Below, one piece after another: positions 22,851 to 34,480 of a stretch of DNA of 64,000 bases (the first letter of the stretch is position 1; each line of letters begins with the position of its first letter). Location of the stretch: assembly GCF_963675165.1 (NCBI RefSeq), contig NC_087387.1, positions 2,965,501 through 3,029,500 of the forward strand, written 5' to 3'. Origin of the DNA: Halichondria panicea (lineage: Eukaryota; Porifera; Demospongiae; Suberitida; Halichondriidae). Below the pieces are notes generated by a model that had not been told where the DNA came from, searched no databases, and saw only the letters and a program-made list of their open reading frames with translations. Both the position numbers and the translations under genes were made by a program.

Positions 22851-25800
22851 TCAAGGGAAGTCTTCTTCCTCCTCATCGTCGGCCATTTCTTTAGCTAACT
22901 CAATATCTTGTTGCTCTCTTTCCTTTCGATCCTGTAGGGAATAAGAAAATTAAACACTGGACAAATTGCAAGATAGCTGGAAAATAATATCAAAACAAGA
23001 GAATTACATGCTGGTGTTAAAGTGAAAATCTGTGCTACGCAAATTAATACCCATAATTGGGATGAAGTGAGGGGAGGTGAATACAATACCGTATATATAT
23101 ATATAGCTGGTTATTTTCGAGGATTGACCTCGAACCTCAAAAATTTAGTACCTCGAAAATTGGTTTACTTTCGGTTGAAATACCTTTCTACTGTAAGGGT
23201 GTGGTCATTTGAACCTTAAATGTTTAGTTTGAGCAATCCGCGAACATTTAGTGTCTCGAAAATAAACCGCTATATGGTACATATTATGTAAATTATTGCC
23301 CTTACAATGATAATTATTTTCTATAACGTTCTTACCTCTATCGACTCGAAATCTTTCTTGTACGCTTTCGGAGGATACCGCATGGCCTGTATAACATTCA
23401 AGTGATAGTAATGAAGACAAACAAACTTCTAGCCAAGTAAACTCTAAATTCTAATACATGTAGCTACCTCACCTACAAGATACAAAGATAGCTGTCAAAC
23501 AATGGAAATGCATGCACGCAGGGCAGGTATTATGACTCTCTTATGAGGTACACATATATACTTATTAAGTACCCTACTTATTAAGTACAGTGTACATGTA
23601 GGTGGTTAAGCGAGGCGTGTGATACTATTTAGTACATAAGTGTTAGAGAGGAGTTTCTGACCTTGACTGACTGGCTGTGCAACTCCAGACAGAACAATAT
23701 CCTCTGATGGAATGCTTCCTGCGGCTCCTTAGTAGCATAAATGTCTATGTTTTCCTGTGTGCATGATGACAAAATAGTTTTGCTAAAATAATATAAGAGA
23801 ACATGTAAGCCGTATGTGTACACTGTACACTTGAAAGTAAGCCAAATGATGCCGCACATTACATGTAGGCATGATTTCACTAATTTCCGTCTAACAAAGA
23901 GTTTTACGTGACTGTACATGTTATATGTAACTAATCTGCTATAGTAATTATCAAGCATTCAAGTACATACTTATACCCATGCACAAAATGAATACATGCA
24001 CTATACGATGCCTACGTTTCTCCTACATGTACACTGTCAGTACCTTGGACTGCATATAGCCCTGGTTGTGGTCTATCCTGGCCTCAATTACACTGTCTCG
24101 TATTGCCTGTAGAGAAGTGAAAGGTCACATAATTATTGCATGATTCTTGGTAAGAGTTAATTTTGTAGTTGGTACATACATGTACATGTAACGAGGCTTC
24201 TAAAAAAACAGATTGTATCAATTACGGATTTGCTCATTTTTACGTTCTAGTCGACAACACTTGCTATGTATCTACATCAAATTAGCCAAACTACAATGTC
24301 ATATGATTATAACTCAGTTTCATTACTTCTACCCACAAATAAAAACGTTTTGCCCAGTATTTGCGTCCCTAAGGTAGTCGAAACAGAATGACAAGTGCAA
24401 TTCAGAAGCCACATGCAGTACTGTACTCTCATGATATCAATATAAGCATTCACATACCTTGGACACAATGTACTCTGCATCTTCACTGCTGTCCAGCTGC
24501 AGTTTGGCAGCAATATCCGGCAGTGATATCCTGAATACGTTAGACATATAAACCTTGGATATAATCATAGTGATAGTCATGGTGATGAGCATGACAATGC
24601 TATCTAGTACTGCGGAGGGTAAAAAAAACGTACACTGTAAACACTAAAGCCTCTGTTGTCAGTATCATGCTCAACAAACACGTCATGAAGCCAGTACTCC
24701 AAGTTACCGGCTTGTACTGCACTCAACTACATGTATGACAACACTGGCACATTGACCACAACATTATACCATCATGTCAAAAATCCCAGTGGTTAAGAGA
24801 GGGCTCTGTCTTTCAGTTCTACCCCTACCCCTGATAAAGAGACCTTTGGACCACCAGTAACCCACTACTCACATTTATAACTAGGCTGATGGAAATAAAG
24901 AGACCTTTGGACCACCACTACTCCCACTACCCACTACTCATACCTAGAATAGGAAAGGGACATCATTCTGATTCCAGTCTTGATCACATTATGTCTGAGG
25001 CGGATAATGAGTGTGTAAGTCTTCTCCGCTTGGAAACGACTCTCAAACGTCTTCAGAACCTCCCCAAATCGCTCCAGGTCACCATTTCTGACGGCTAGTG
25101 AGAGGAAGAGTGTGCAAACTGTACATTAGAGTCCCTATACTGTACATGTTATGTATTACAGAGCACCGCAATCCCATACAGTACGATTTTGACAAACTTA
25201 TGCTTCTAACAATAATAGCAACACTATAATAAATACATCATTATGTATAAGAACAGCCAGTACAGAGAATCCGTGGTTTTTTTACAGTTGGATACAATAA
25301 GACGATACATGTACATGTACACACGTTACTAAACGAACTTTGAGTGAGTCGTAAATATGGCATCAGTGATTTCTTAAGAATGGGGTCACGGAAAGTGGCT
25401 CTGTCAGGGATTTCCCCCAACAAGAGCTGCACCACAATCAGGAACTTGTTGGCTGTCTGCTTGAACCCAACTGCGGAGTGCTGGGGGGCTTTCCTAATGG
25501 CCTGAGAGGAGAAGAGGGCTGTTTGAGTGACATAGCAATTATGTTGATTATAAGGGTGGCTTAGTGATGTCTTGGAAGCTATATATACGCAACACTCCAT
25601 TGATAACAGCAATGTACGAGCTGAGCATTTTCTAAAGCAAAATTAAACAGTGACTGACTATGGGACGCAGACAGAAGAGAACAGAAGGAATACGGTTGAG
25701 ATTGTAATTATGAGTATGACATCACAAGAAACACAATTCGATCAGTATTGGTGCGCTTCAGTGACTCATCACAATACCTGAAGGAGGTGTCTGTACGCCT

Positions 25801-28400
25801 CAGAGTAGTCCAACTGTACAGCTTTGATACGGCCTGTAGGTTGAAGTGTGTATACATAATAACATAATTATGTCTTTTAAAAAGTGAAGCCAGCATCGAA
25901 TTGTATTCACACACATGGGCCTGGTACATGTATATGTAAATGTCTGCCTCTGTATCCAAACGTTACGTGTACTTTTCAAAGTAAATTTAGTTACCTAAAT
26001 AATAGAGATGCCTGGCCATCTCATTGTTGTTGGCAGTCTGAGGGAAGGTGCACTTGGACACAAGCTTGTCTGCCTGTGAGAGAGTTACATTTACAGTTAG
26101 AGTTAACCGAACTGCATACTTGTTCATCTCAAAAATATAAAATTGTACAAACTGCTGTACAGTTTTTAGCATTGGGTGTAACATTAATCTGGCTAGCCTC
26201 AGAGAGGCTCTCTGATGTACACAATGTACATGTAAGCACATACCCATGCACTGACTACAATAGTTATCCAGCGAAAGATGCAGATAAAGTTTACAGCCGT
26301 ACCTGGTCATAAAGGTTGTACTGGAAGTAGTTTCTAAGCAATAAGTTGATCAGCATTGCCTGTCCCTCTTCATCGTGATGCAGGGTGGAGGTGCGCAGAC
26401 GAGCGTGGAGGAAGCTAGGGTGTGTATGAAGGTTGTTTTGAAGGTACATGTACAATGTACGTATGTAGGTGTGCATAGAAGAAACCATTTACACACTTAC
26501 AGCTAGTACATATACATATACATTGAGGGGTACATACATGTACACTACTCCTAAAGGACAGCTAACCTCCTGATTGAAGCCAGCTGTCCGCTGAGCTCGT
26601 ACACCCTAGCGTAGTAGTAGTAGCACTTGGCACTGAGGGCATCCAGAGTTCGCCTATTGTGACCAGAAAGTTTCTCCACCAGGCACTCACTGCACTGCTT
26701 AGCCTAGTGGAGAGATTGCACACTATTACACAGCATCCAAAACATCAAGCTAGGTACGTATATGTATATGTAGAGTGTACACACACTATAGAGGGTATAG
26801 TATACCTTATAGTACATGCACATTATGTAATGGTATGTGCGGGGGTTCAAACTCATACATGTAGGTACACATAATAGGCAAACAGGACTAGAATGCTTGA
26901 GTAGGGAAATTTTAACAGCTTGGCCAGAAAAGTTATGGAGTTATTTATAAGTGCAGCAACACAGTCAGGAATTACTGGAATATATCTAGTCTAGACCCCT
27001 GTACTGCACTCTCACCTTGTCGAGGTTGTTATTGTCGAGGAGTCTAAGAAGAACAAAGAGATGCAGGAAGACGTCCAGCTCGGGGAGGATACCTCCTCCC
27101 GAATGCTTGGAGCTGCGGGGACGGTAGCTACCAGTGTCTTCCTCAGTCTCCATTGGCTATATAGACAGGAAATAAAAGATGAAACCTCAGTTAGTGAGTA
27201 GTTAGATACCCGTGTTTTAATTAGATTTGTACAGTGTACATGTAGTAGGGTCAAACCAAACTGTACAAAACCAAAATAGTCTACGAGGCAACAATGAGTG
27301 ATTTTGGACAGATTTTTGTCTGAACCTGGCAAATGAAACTGACCTCTTCCAGATACTCTAAAAGTCCGTCTCTAAGGGGTGAACCTGAGTGCATGTGATG
27401 TACCACCAGCAATTCAATATGGCACGACTGAAGACAATGACTATACATAGGCAATGTGCAATCCATTCAAGGTCAAAAAAGCTGGAACCAGAGGAGGTTG
27501 GTCACGATTGTTAATTAGTCTACTAATCTCTTTGTAGCTAACTCCAAACCGATTGCTTGGTCAGCACTTTTATCTCAGTATTACACCTACTAGCTGTTAC
27601 ATGTACATTTGTAGCCAGGAGTGCATGTACAGTAGCATATGAATCGTAGTAGATGAAGACTGGATAATTTAATTATAATGTGACCAACCTACTCTGAGCT
27701 GGAACTGTACACTGTAACTGAACTGAGGGTGACTCGCTAAAAATTTAACGATTGAAAATAAATGTCTCACTTGGAGGGTAGTAAGCAGTGATCAACTTGC
27801 GCAGTATCCCATCGCTAACTCTCTTTCTGAGGGACTGCAGGCTACGCACACCTCTGTTGATGAAACGAGGTTCTTTCTGGTTTACACCTCGCTCAACCAG
27901 CCTCATCTGCTCGCGTACATCTGAAAGAGGTGTATGGAATATTCACATACCATAATACTGGGAAATTTCGTGGGATGTAAAATTTCATGTTTTTAGAGGG
28001 CAGAGCAGTTAATGCAAAGGGGATAAACTCCCACACACCGGTAACATGCACAGCTATTGGTGGGTGTGGTTTCCTGGCATTGAACCGCGAATAATTATTA
28101 GAACCCACGAACATTTCTGCTGAGGGCTCTAGAGCCAAATAGCGAAATGTTGCACCCACGAATATTTCCCGCTATACGGTACAGTATACCGTAATTGATG
28201 TTATTACGGTGCCACTCTAATTATACAAAATTTTAATATAGCCAGCATTTTTAATTCACCATGGTGTGTCTTAATTGAGACAAACCTTCAAATGTCAATT
28301 GATCCTTATCTAGCTGAGCTTGTTTGGGGTCTACTTCTTTCTCTTTCTCCTCCGCTTCTACATCTTTCATTTCCACGTCTTTCTTCTCTTCTGTTGCCAT
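22851..28400 (-). CDS. PSMD3: 26S proteasome regulatory subunit RPN3 (501 aa)
   Basis: Fifteen minus-strand exons: 28400-28286, 27920-27771, 27384-27344, 27156-27016, 26703-26567, 26414-26303, 26073-25995, 25833-25778, 25501-25339, 25094-24944, 24530-24458, 24106-24044, 23754-23662, 23386-23336 and 22931-22851. They total 1506 nt with consistent phases. The product matches PSMD3/Rpn3, a PCI-domain subunit of the proteasome lid, along its whole length. It has an acidic Lys/Glu-rich N-terminus, the helical repeats ending in [20 protein letters not shown] and LLLGEIPDR, the PCI/winged-helix part ([39 protein letters not shown]) and the acidic tail [11 protein letters not shown]. It is essential for protein turnover in cytosol and nucleus. 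One donor (after exon 9, GTTCGT) is weak. The start is shared head-to-head with the next gene. Confidence 0.97.
23089..23277. mobile_element. TA-flanked MITE, CCGTATA...TATATGG
   Basis: This 189-bp element lies in the last-but-one PSMD3 intron. The left end CCGTATATATATATATAGCT then GGTTATTTTCGAGG pairs with the right end, whose complement is CCATATAGCGGTTTATTTTCGAG. TA lies on both sides. Its core (TATAGC.GGTTA.TTTTCG) is shared with 27950 and 60510. Confidence 0.75.
27950..28179. mobile_element. TA-flanked MITE, CCATAATAC...GTATAGCGGG type
   Basis: This 230-bp element lies in PSMD3 intron 1. The left end CCATAATACTGGGAAATTTC (then GTGGG) pairs with the right end read in reverse, CCGTATAGCGGGAAATATTC (then GTGGG). 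TA dinucleotides flank it at 27948-27949 and 28180-28181. Confidence 0.78.
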
Positions 28401-28642
28401 TCTCAGTCTTTTGTCTTTGGTAGATTTTGTCACACTGTCACACACAACCTGAGAGCCTATTTTTTAGATGTTAATGTGACGATTACTAGCTTCTAACCAA
28501 AACGGTGGGTGGAGCTCAAAGTGCATAACATTTTCCCGCAGAAAATTTAAATGCCACAGCATTCAAGCTAGCTATATAGTAGACACAACAGATTGGAAAA
28601 AACAAAAAACTCATTGAGTTGAACTTGTGTTGTTAACTTACC
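28401..28642. promoter_or_regulatory. Putative bidirectional promoter, PSMD3 / small basic protein
   Basis: Only 242 bp separate the divergent start codons, so both promoters must lie here or overlap first exons. The stretch includes a CCAAAACGGTGGGTGG segment. No TATA box is called. Confidence 0.55.
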
Positions 28643-30109
28643 ATGAATAAAGTGAACAATTGGAGATGCACTGTTGGAGTGCAAGCAACCCCTGGCCTGG
28701 GGCAGCGAGTAGAGGGTTGTGTATACAGAAAAACCCCTGTGAAGAGAAGGGCCAGAGTTGAAACTGGAGTATGTGGGAAGACTGTACTTTTGAGAACACC
28801 GAAAAAGCTTGAGACTCCCAGGAGGAAGAGAGTGAGGTGCGCTTCACTGGGCTAGATAGCCTCTAGATACATGTACAATTATTATCCAGCTTATCCGGCA
28901 TTCAGTCTTTGCAAAATATACATAATTATGATTTATATCCCTCATATGTTGGTGCTGGACGAGAACTTGCAATTAATTAATAGCATTTCACTTGCTCAGG
29001 GCTTCCACTGTCCAAGAGATGCATCTTAAAGTGCCAATGCCAGTAGTTAATGGGTTAGTACCCTCAGGAAGCTCTCTAGTCGTGAAAAGCAATCCTCTGT
29101 ACACTGGAGGCCAGCAAGGAGTTGAGGTACGTAAGTATACACTTATGTACGTATTAATACACAACTTACATGAATGTACATGCACTGTAGTTGCAAAATT
29201 ACGGTAACCCTGAAGAGTGAAGAATATTTTTAATAATGGGTGGGTGGCTGGTTATCTGTTATCTGTTTTGCACTATGTATAGTCCACTCTTACCATGCAG
29301 AGTACAAGTCAGATGCATATGCAAGGTACACGTATACAGGTATCTAGTCCCTTTTCCCACATGCACAAGTATGGTACCTAGATAGATGCAGTGGCTTTAA
29401 CTTGATTTCAACTTCTCAGAATGAAAACCCGGAGAGTCAGATGTCCGTCCCATGTGATGGAGCCAGAAACCCAACATTTTATGGCCAACGCAAAAACATC
29501 AGGAAGACAAAAGAACAAGAAATGATTACTGCCATCGTTGACCTTGTACAGTATGGTAGGTCTATTATGAAGTGATTTGCAAAATACTCAAATTTTTGTA
29601 TACACCTTCTTAGGGGAGAGATTTGAAAAGAAAACAAAAACCAAGTCAATTGTGAGAAAGGTATATAATTAATAATCATTGCTATATCAGACTGATAATT
29701 TATTGTAATAATGTACTAGGTCTACACAAAATGATATAACTAGAGCACTAAAGTGCTAACCCTCGGCTGTTTACATACTTGAATAATAGAAGTACATGTA
29801 TGTCTGAAGCATGGAAGCTGGCTAAGTAGCGAGTAATAAAAATATGAGCAATAAAATTCCTAAATTACAAAGACAAAAACAGACCAGACTACTACTATAC
29901 CCGCGGCACGGCCTCGGGTAATAATTATACATGTATGTACCTGGTATAATATTAGCGTTGGTTATAATGGCATTTTAACACAGGCAAAAACAGTACTGGG
30001 GAGACGTAGAAAGTCCTCACGACTGGACATCACTAAACTGAAGTCGCCTGACAGAAAGGGAGCATTCTTTTTACGCCCAAGGCAAAGAAGTACCACTCGA
30101 TCGCCTTAG
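28643..30109 (+). CDS. Small basic protein, unknown (209 aa)
   Basis: Five exons: 28643-28836, 29000-29126, 29420-29555, 29614-29660 and 29984-30109. Phases agree and total 630 nt. The protein is rich in Lys/Arg, with TPGLGQR, RTPKKLETPRRKR, NPTFYGQRKNIRKTKEQEM and a basic C-terminus (RRRKSSRLD, RPRQRSTTRSP). Several TP and SP sites next to basic residues look like proline-directed kinase sites, and the composition suggests a nuclear protein. No known domain is recognised. The gene is divergent from PSMD3 and convergent with MRPL45, 176 bp away. Confidence 0.75.
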
Positions 30110-30285
30110 ATTTGTAACTTGTTTTATATAGCTATTATACATGTTTATATTATATGTATTATTATGAACTAGCTGTTTCACGTAAGTTAGCCATAACTTT
30201 TTTTAGGGTATATAGTTTGGTAACAAATATTATACAAACATCATAATACCACAATAAATTAATGTACACTGTAGATGTACTAGAT

Positions 30286-33200
30286 TCATTGCGCTGGCAA
30301 AATCTTGGGTTGTGAATGTAATTCTTGTTTCCATGGCAATTGTGGCGGAAGTTTCCCAGCAATTCTCCAGGGAGTGGTGGCAGCCGGTAACTCCAGAGGT
30401 CTCTCTAGCACCACATAGTCTATCACAGTTTTTGGGATGGTAGGATCACCACGAAATACATTGTTGTCTGAGCCATACAAAGCCATAACCTGAACAGAAT
30501 AGATGTAGATAAATTATTAATTTTATCTTCATACACTTAATTATATCTCCAATATTCATCTTCACTATGCCTAAGTTTTGCATATAGGAAATTTGGGGTA
30601 GAGAATAGCCTCAATCCCATGCAGGCTCTTCATGGCAGCCTGGGATCAAGGTTATCTGTACTTTATAGAGAAGTAATTATATCGGAGGTTCCACTGTGAT
30701 CAGAACAGATTACATTGTATTTGTATGTACTACCGTATTACTAGAATATTTTGCGAGCATCAAACATTTGCGAATTTTGCAAAGGTTGATCAATTCGCAT
30801 CAATAAAATCCGCAAAACCTAACTAGTAAATACACACGCTCCTTGCCAGATCGCAAAGGGTCAAATTTTCTGCTGATTTTGGCTCATTCGCAAAGGTTTT
30901 TCACCAGCAAAATATTCTAGTAATACAGTACTGCATGACAATAAATAACGTTACAGTATATTGGATTTCGAATGACAGGTTCTTTCAATTGCGAGTTTTG
31001 TCCATAGATTACAAACGAAAGATACGCAGAGTGAGCATGAGCATGAGCATACAATTCGCAATTATAATAGTGCTTGCTTGTCATTTGCAGATGATTAACT
31101 ATTATGCATTCGGAACCTGATATACATGTGCTATGTATGTACCTTGAACTGTGTACAGTAGACTCTCGTTAATTTGGCCACCCTTGGGACAGTGCAGCTT
31201 GGCCGGAATAGCGAGGTGGCCGCATTTCAGAAAATAGCCGCGGCTAAAAACCGACCTTACCTCTAAAATAATGATAATGCTCTCTATTTAAGTGTAATCC
31301 AATTTTATCTGCCAAACCATACCCAAAACGTCATATCCGGCCGTAATAAACGTATAATATCACATTAAAAACCTCGTTTGGGGTAGTCAGTACTAGCCAG
31401 GAAACGGAATAGCGAGTGGCCGCATTTCAGGGCAAGTTTTGTGCAGTAAACATCTAGCTACCATTATATAATCTGGTTAATAAGCGCACATCAACTAATT
31501 AATAGGCTCATACTGGTTAGCAGACCAAGAGCCTTGATAGAAGGCGCATGGTTTTCTGCTGCCCAACAACGGGTCTCCACACTTCTTTATACATGTAGAT
31601 GTTAAGTCTCTTTCACTACCGGTAGTTGTGTTACTGCTGTCAGATATGACTATAGACTGCTTGCAGACAAACGATCGAGCTAGCTAATGGAGATTTGCTT
31701 CATTGAAACGTCATGGGCATGGTTAATCTTTATAAGCGCATCTGGATAACAGGCGCATTAGAGGCCTGCTCTTTTCCCTATATGTGCATGCGCTTACTAA
31801 CCAGATTATACAGTATATTACAATCAGGGATTAAAACTAAAATTATATTGAGGTGGCCGTACTTTAGAGAACCAGAATAGCGAGGGTCTACTGTATAGGG
31901 CGTACTTGTTTGGTGTGCATTCTGAGCACAACTTGTGCGATAAGGTCCTTGCCGTCATACGGAGCAGCTCGAGCACAGACAATACGAGGCCTCTCCACCT
32001 CCTCCACTAGATCCCATTGAAACCTCGTGGCTCGGAACTCATTTCTCAGGCCCTGTGGAAACATAATAAACGACTCATTGATAGTCGAATCCTCACTTAA
32101 TTACTATGCAACTCACCTCCAATGCATTTTCAGTGGTTATTTTACGAAGTGTGGTTTTATCTCTCCTACGTATTAAAATTATTGTGAGTCAACACAATTT
32201 ACAGTACCGTACTTCTACTTCTTCGAAATAAGACCTCCTTCTAATTATGCGCCACCTGGACATTTCTCTCATATAGCGCCATAAAAATTCTTTGCTATTT
32301 CTTGTCTCAAAAACGTAGAAGTGGTGCCTTATTTGGAAAAAGTACGGTATCTTACTCTTGAATAGCTTTGTTGGTCTCAGCAAACATTTCTTGTGCCTTG
32401 CGTGCCAACTCAATGGGTCGAAAAGGATCCACTTTACGCAGCTTCATTCTGATCAGAGCGCCCCTGCGTATAATGAAAGGGTTTACATGAACTATTGAGC
32501 TTGCTCATGCAAAAAATATATGTCTTGATATACATGTATAATGAATGTCGATAGTTGGGACATCTAGATTTAATAACTGCAGAGGGCTTTCCAAAAGGAC
32601 AGAGCTAAAATGGCTTACGCGTAAACTGTAGTTAGACCTTCCTTGAAGGCTGTCCATCTTTGCTGCTGTCTCTGTGAAGTTTTACAAAGGAAGTTTGAAC
32701 TAATTTTCAAAATAGGAGTGAAAAGTTTTACTTCCACACCAGACTATCAATCAAGCTTTAAGGACCATGCCACGTTTGCACGTTATTGCATAGCTGCATA
32801 ATTATACACATGCATTACATGCATTACACGGATTAATTAGAGTGAGCTTCCAGAAATTCCGACAACAAAGTTGAAACTACAGATCTAAGACAGAGAGACT
32901 CAACTTACGGATTTAGTTTTGAATGGAGCTTTAGCGAAATTTTCAAGTGGTGTGTACGTGGCAAATATTGTTCCTGTAAGAAGAGAAATTGCAGAGTACA
33001 TAATTATACCTGAACAGCTATTAAGAGTGCAGTCATAGGCCGACTTTACAGTCCAACTTTAACTGAATGCCTAAGCATCTGTAGACATGTAATTTTGAGT
33101 GGTCTACATATACACATACTGCAGAAATAAAATCTATAATACCTACAAAGGGACATTTGGCAAAAAAGCCGTTTGAACCGAATTGGCAGTTTTAAATTTG

Positions 33201-34161
33201 GAGTCTCGTGGCTACTAGACTTTGTCAATGACGTGCGTTCACTGTTCAGTCTTTAATACTGGCGGTTATATATATGTACCACTAATCCACCATTACTGCT
33301 CACTGCTCACTGCCAGGCACCAGACCTCTGCTGATCTTCACCAAATTTTCCCGTTTATACAGGTAAGTAAAACAAACTACTTAATTCCGAGCGAAGCGAG
33401 GCTATAATCGTGCTAGTTTCAATTGAGATCAACGGTGGTAGTGGTGGTGGTGGAGGTTGGTCGATTAAAACTCCAGTTGCCCTCCAGTCAAGCGGTTTCA
33501 CTCTAAACTCAGCACAGGTACTCTACATCAACGCTATACTCTCTGAACGACTTCTCATCCCACAGTGAAGCTCTGCACGGCCGTTAGTGAACTTACTTCA
33601 ACTATGGTTCTTACCGTGACGATCTGCCACAAAAACGATCATTACACAAACATCTCCATCTAGATCTAGCTACTTCTCTACCCTAGCGCTTCTCACAATA
33701 ATCATGTAGTGTACATCAACACAAGACTCTCTGGCCCACTTTGGATCTCACAAAGAGGTTCTACACTGTCTTTATTGAATACACAAACCTAGCTTTCTTA
33801 CGTGCCGATCATTACATTCATTACAACATCTTTACATTAATTTTAAATGACGTCATAAGCCAAGCAAAATTTATGACTGAGCGAGGATTGCACCATGTGT
33901 ACCCCTAGTACTTAATATACCTGCGCTCGTTCGATTGATAGGAAACTCCATAATGTTATCTCTTCTCTCACTGGACATCAGAGGAACTTTGGAAACCTTG
34001 TGAGACTTTTCTAAAACCAGCTTCTTCTTCAGGGTACGGTAAGGATCTCTTGTCAACCCACCAAATTTCTGCTTAGCTCCTCTAACCTGCACCACAGACA
34101 CACAGGGAGCAAGACATCGAAGAGTATGGGACGAGAGAATAGTTTTGACAGGTAGGTGCAT
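30286..34161 (-). CDS. MRPL45: Mitochondrial ribosomal protein L45 (288 aa)
   Basis: Seven exons: 34161-33921, 32973-32909, 32671-32619, 32463-32356, 32165-32117, 32052-31906 and 30489-30286. They total 867 nt with consistent phases. The N-terminus (MHLPVKTILSSHTLRCLAP) is basic and Ser/Leu-rich, as expected for a mitochondrial presequence. The body matches mL45: IELARKAQEMFAETNKAIQE, then FQWDLVEEVERPRIVCARAA, VVLRMHTKQ and a C-terminal block VIDYVVLERPLE followed by PWRIAGKLPPQLPW. mL45 has a Tim44-like fold and sits near the peptide exit of the mitochondrial large subunit, at the inner membrane. Introns contain three inserted elements (30733, 31156 with a nested one, and 32207). Confidence 0.93.
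30733..30928. mobile_element. TA-flanked MITE, CCGTATTACTAGAATATTTTGC ends
   Basis: This 196-bp element lies in the last MRPL45 intron. The left end CCGTATTACTAGAATATTTT pairs with the right end AAAATATTCTAGTAATACAG. TA lies on both sides. Two inner GCAAAGG motifs and TTCGCA blocks recur. A half copy of this end occurs at about 50681-50702. Confidence 0.85.
31156..31893. mobile_element. Non-autonomous Tigger/pogo-like element (738 bp)
   Basis: Ends CAGTAGACTCTCGTTAATTT and, in reverse, CAGTAGACCCTCGCTATTCT, with TA on both sides (31154-31155, 31894-31895). CAGTAGACYCTCG ends are typical of the pogo/Tigger branch of Tc1/mariner. There is no transposase frame. A second inverted-repeat element (31467-31810) is nested inside. 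The left end is duplicated internally (GGAATAGCGAGTGGCCGCATTTCAG near 31407). It lies in the last MRPL45 intron; a related end occurs at 3248-3341. Confidence 0.85.
31467..31810. mobile_element. Nested inverted-repeat element, AATCTGGTTAATAAGCGCA ends
   Basis: The left arm TATAATCTGGTTAATAAGCG pairs with the right arm CGCTTACTAACCAGATTATA. Inner copies of the GGCGCAT motif occur. It sits wholly inside the pogo-like element, so it arrived later or forms its internal palindrome. Confidence 0.7.
32207..32347. mobile_element. TA-flanked MITE, CCGTACTT ends (141 bp)
   Basis: The left end CCGTACTTCTACTTCTTCGA (then AATAAG) pairs imperfectly with the right end read in reverse, CCGTACTTTTTCCAAATAAG. 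TA lies on both sides (32205-32206, 32348-32349). Its right end abuts the MRPL45 exon starting at 32356, within about 8 bp of the splice donor. Confidence 0.75.
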
Positions 34162-34480
34162 CTCAGATGTCTAAGCCAAAAATTTATTTGCCATGTGGGT
34201 GAGCTCCATTAGAAAATGCAGTACGTAATGTTGGCCTAAGGGAAAACCCCTATGCTCAGTTCGTAACGTCAGGTAGCTGGAGTTTAGCCCCTAAGCTACT
34301 CTCGATCTCTCCGCTTCAGTCCTTGACTAGTGTGCAGAATACTCCATTTGTTGGAGTTGGAGACAGTGAGTTGGTAGTTTTATCTACACAACTAATAAGC
34401 TAGCTGTAGATGCTGTACACATGTATGTTATTAATCCTAGATCCTCCTCAGGGCCTAGGGCTAGGGACCAATAGGATTCT
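34162..34480. promoter_or_regulatory. Putative bidirectional promoter, MRPL45 / MYND protein
   Basis: 319 bp lie between the divergent start codons. A short open segment at 34168-34198 followed by a GTGAGC donor, and an acceptor at 34449 (CTCCTCAG), could mark a 5' untranslated exon of the MYND gene. Joining them in frame gives an early stop, so they are not annotated as coding. Confidence 0.5.

Noticed and set aside
23091-23106. (TA)n microsatellite as a promoter TATA box
   Set aside because: It is part of the left end of a MITE inside a PSMD3 intron, far from any start codon.
25884-26312. 142-codon + strand frame within PSMD3
   Set aside because: It overlaps a well-supported PSMD3 exon on the other strand and shows no protein-like features.
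34168-34198. Alternative first coding exon MSKPKIYLPC for the MYND gene
   Set aside because: Splicing to the acceptor at 34449 gives an immediate stop. The ATG at 34481 gives a clean open exon.
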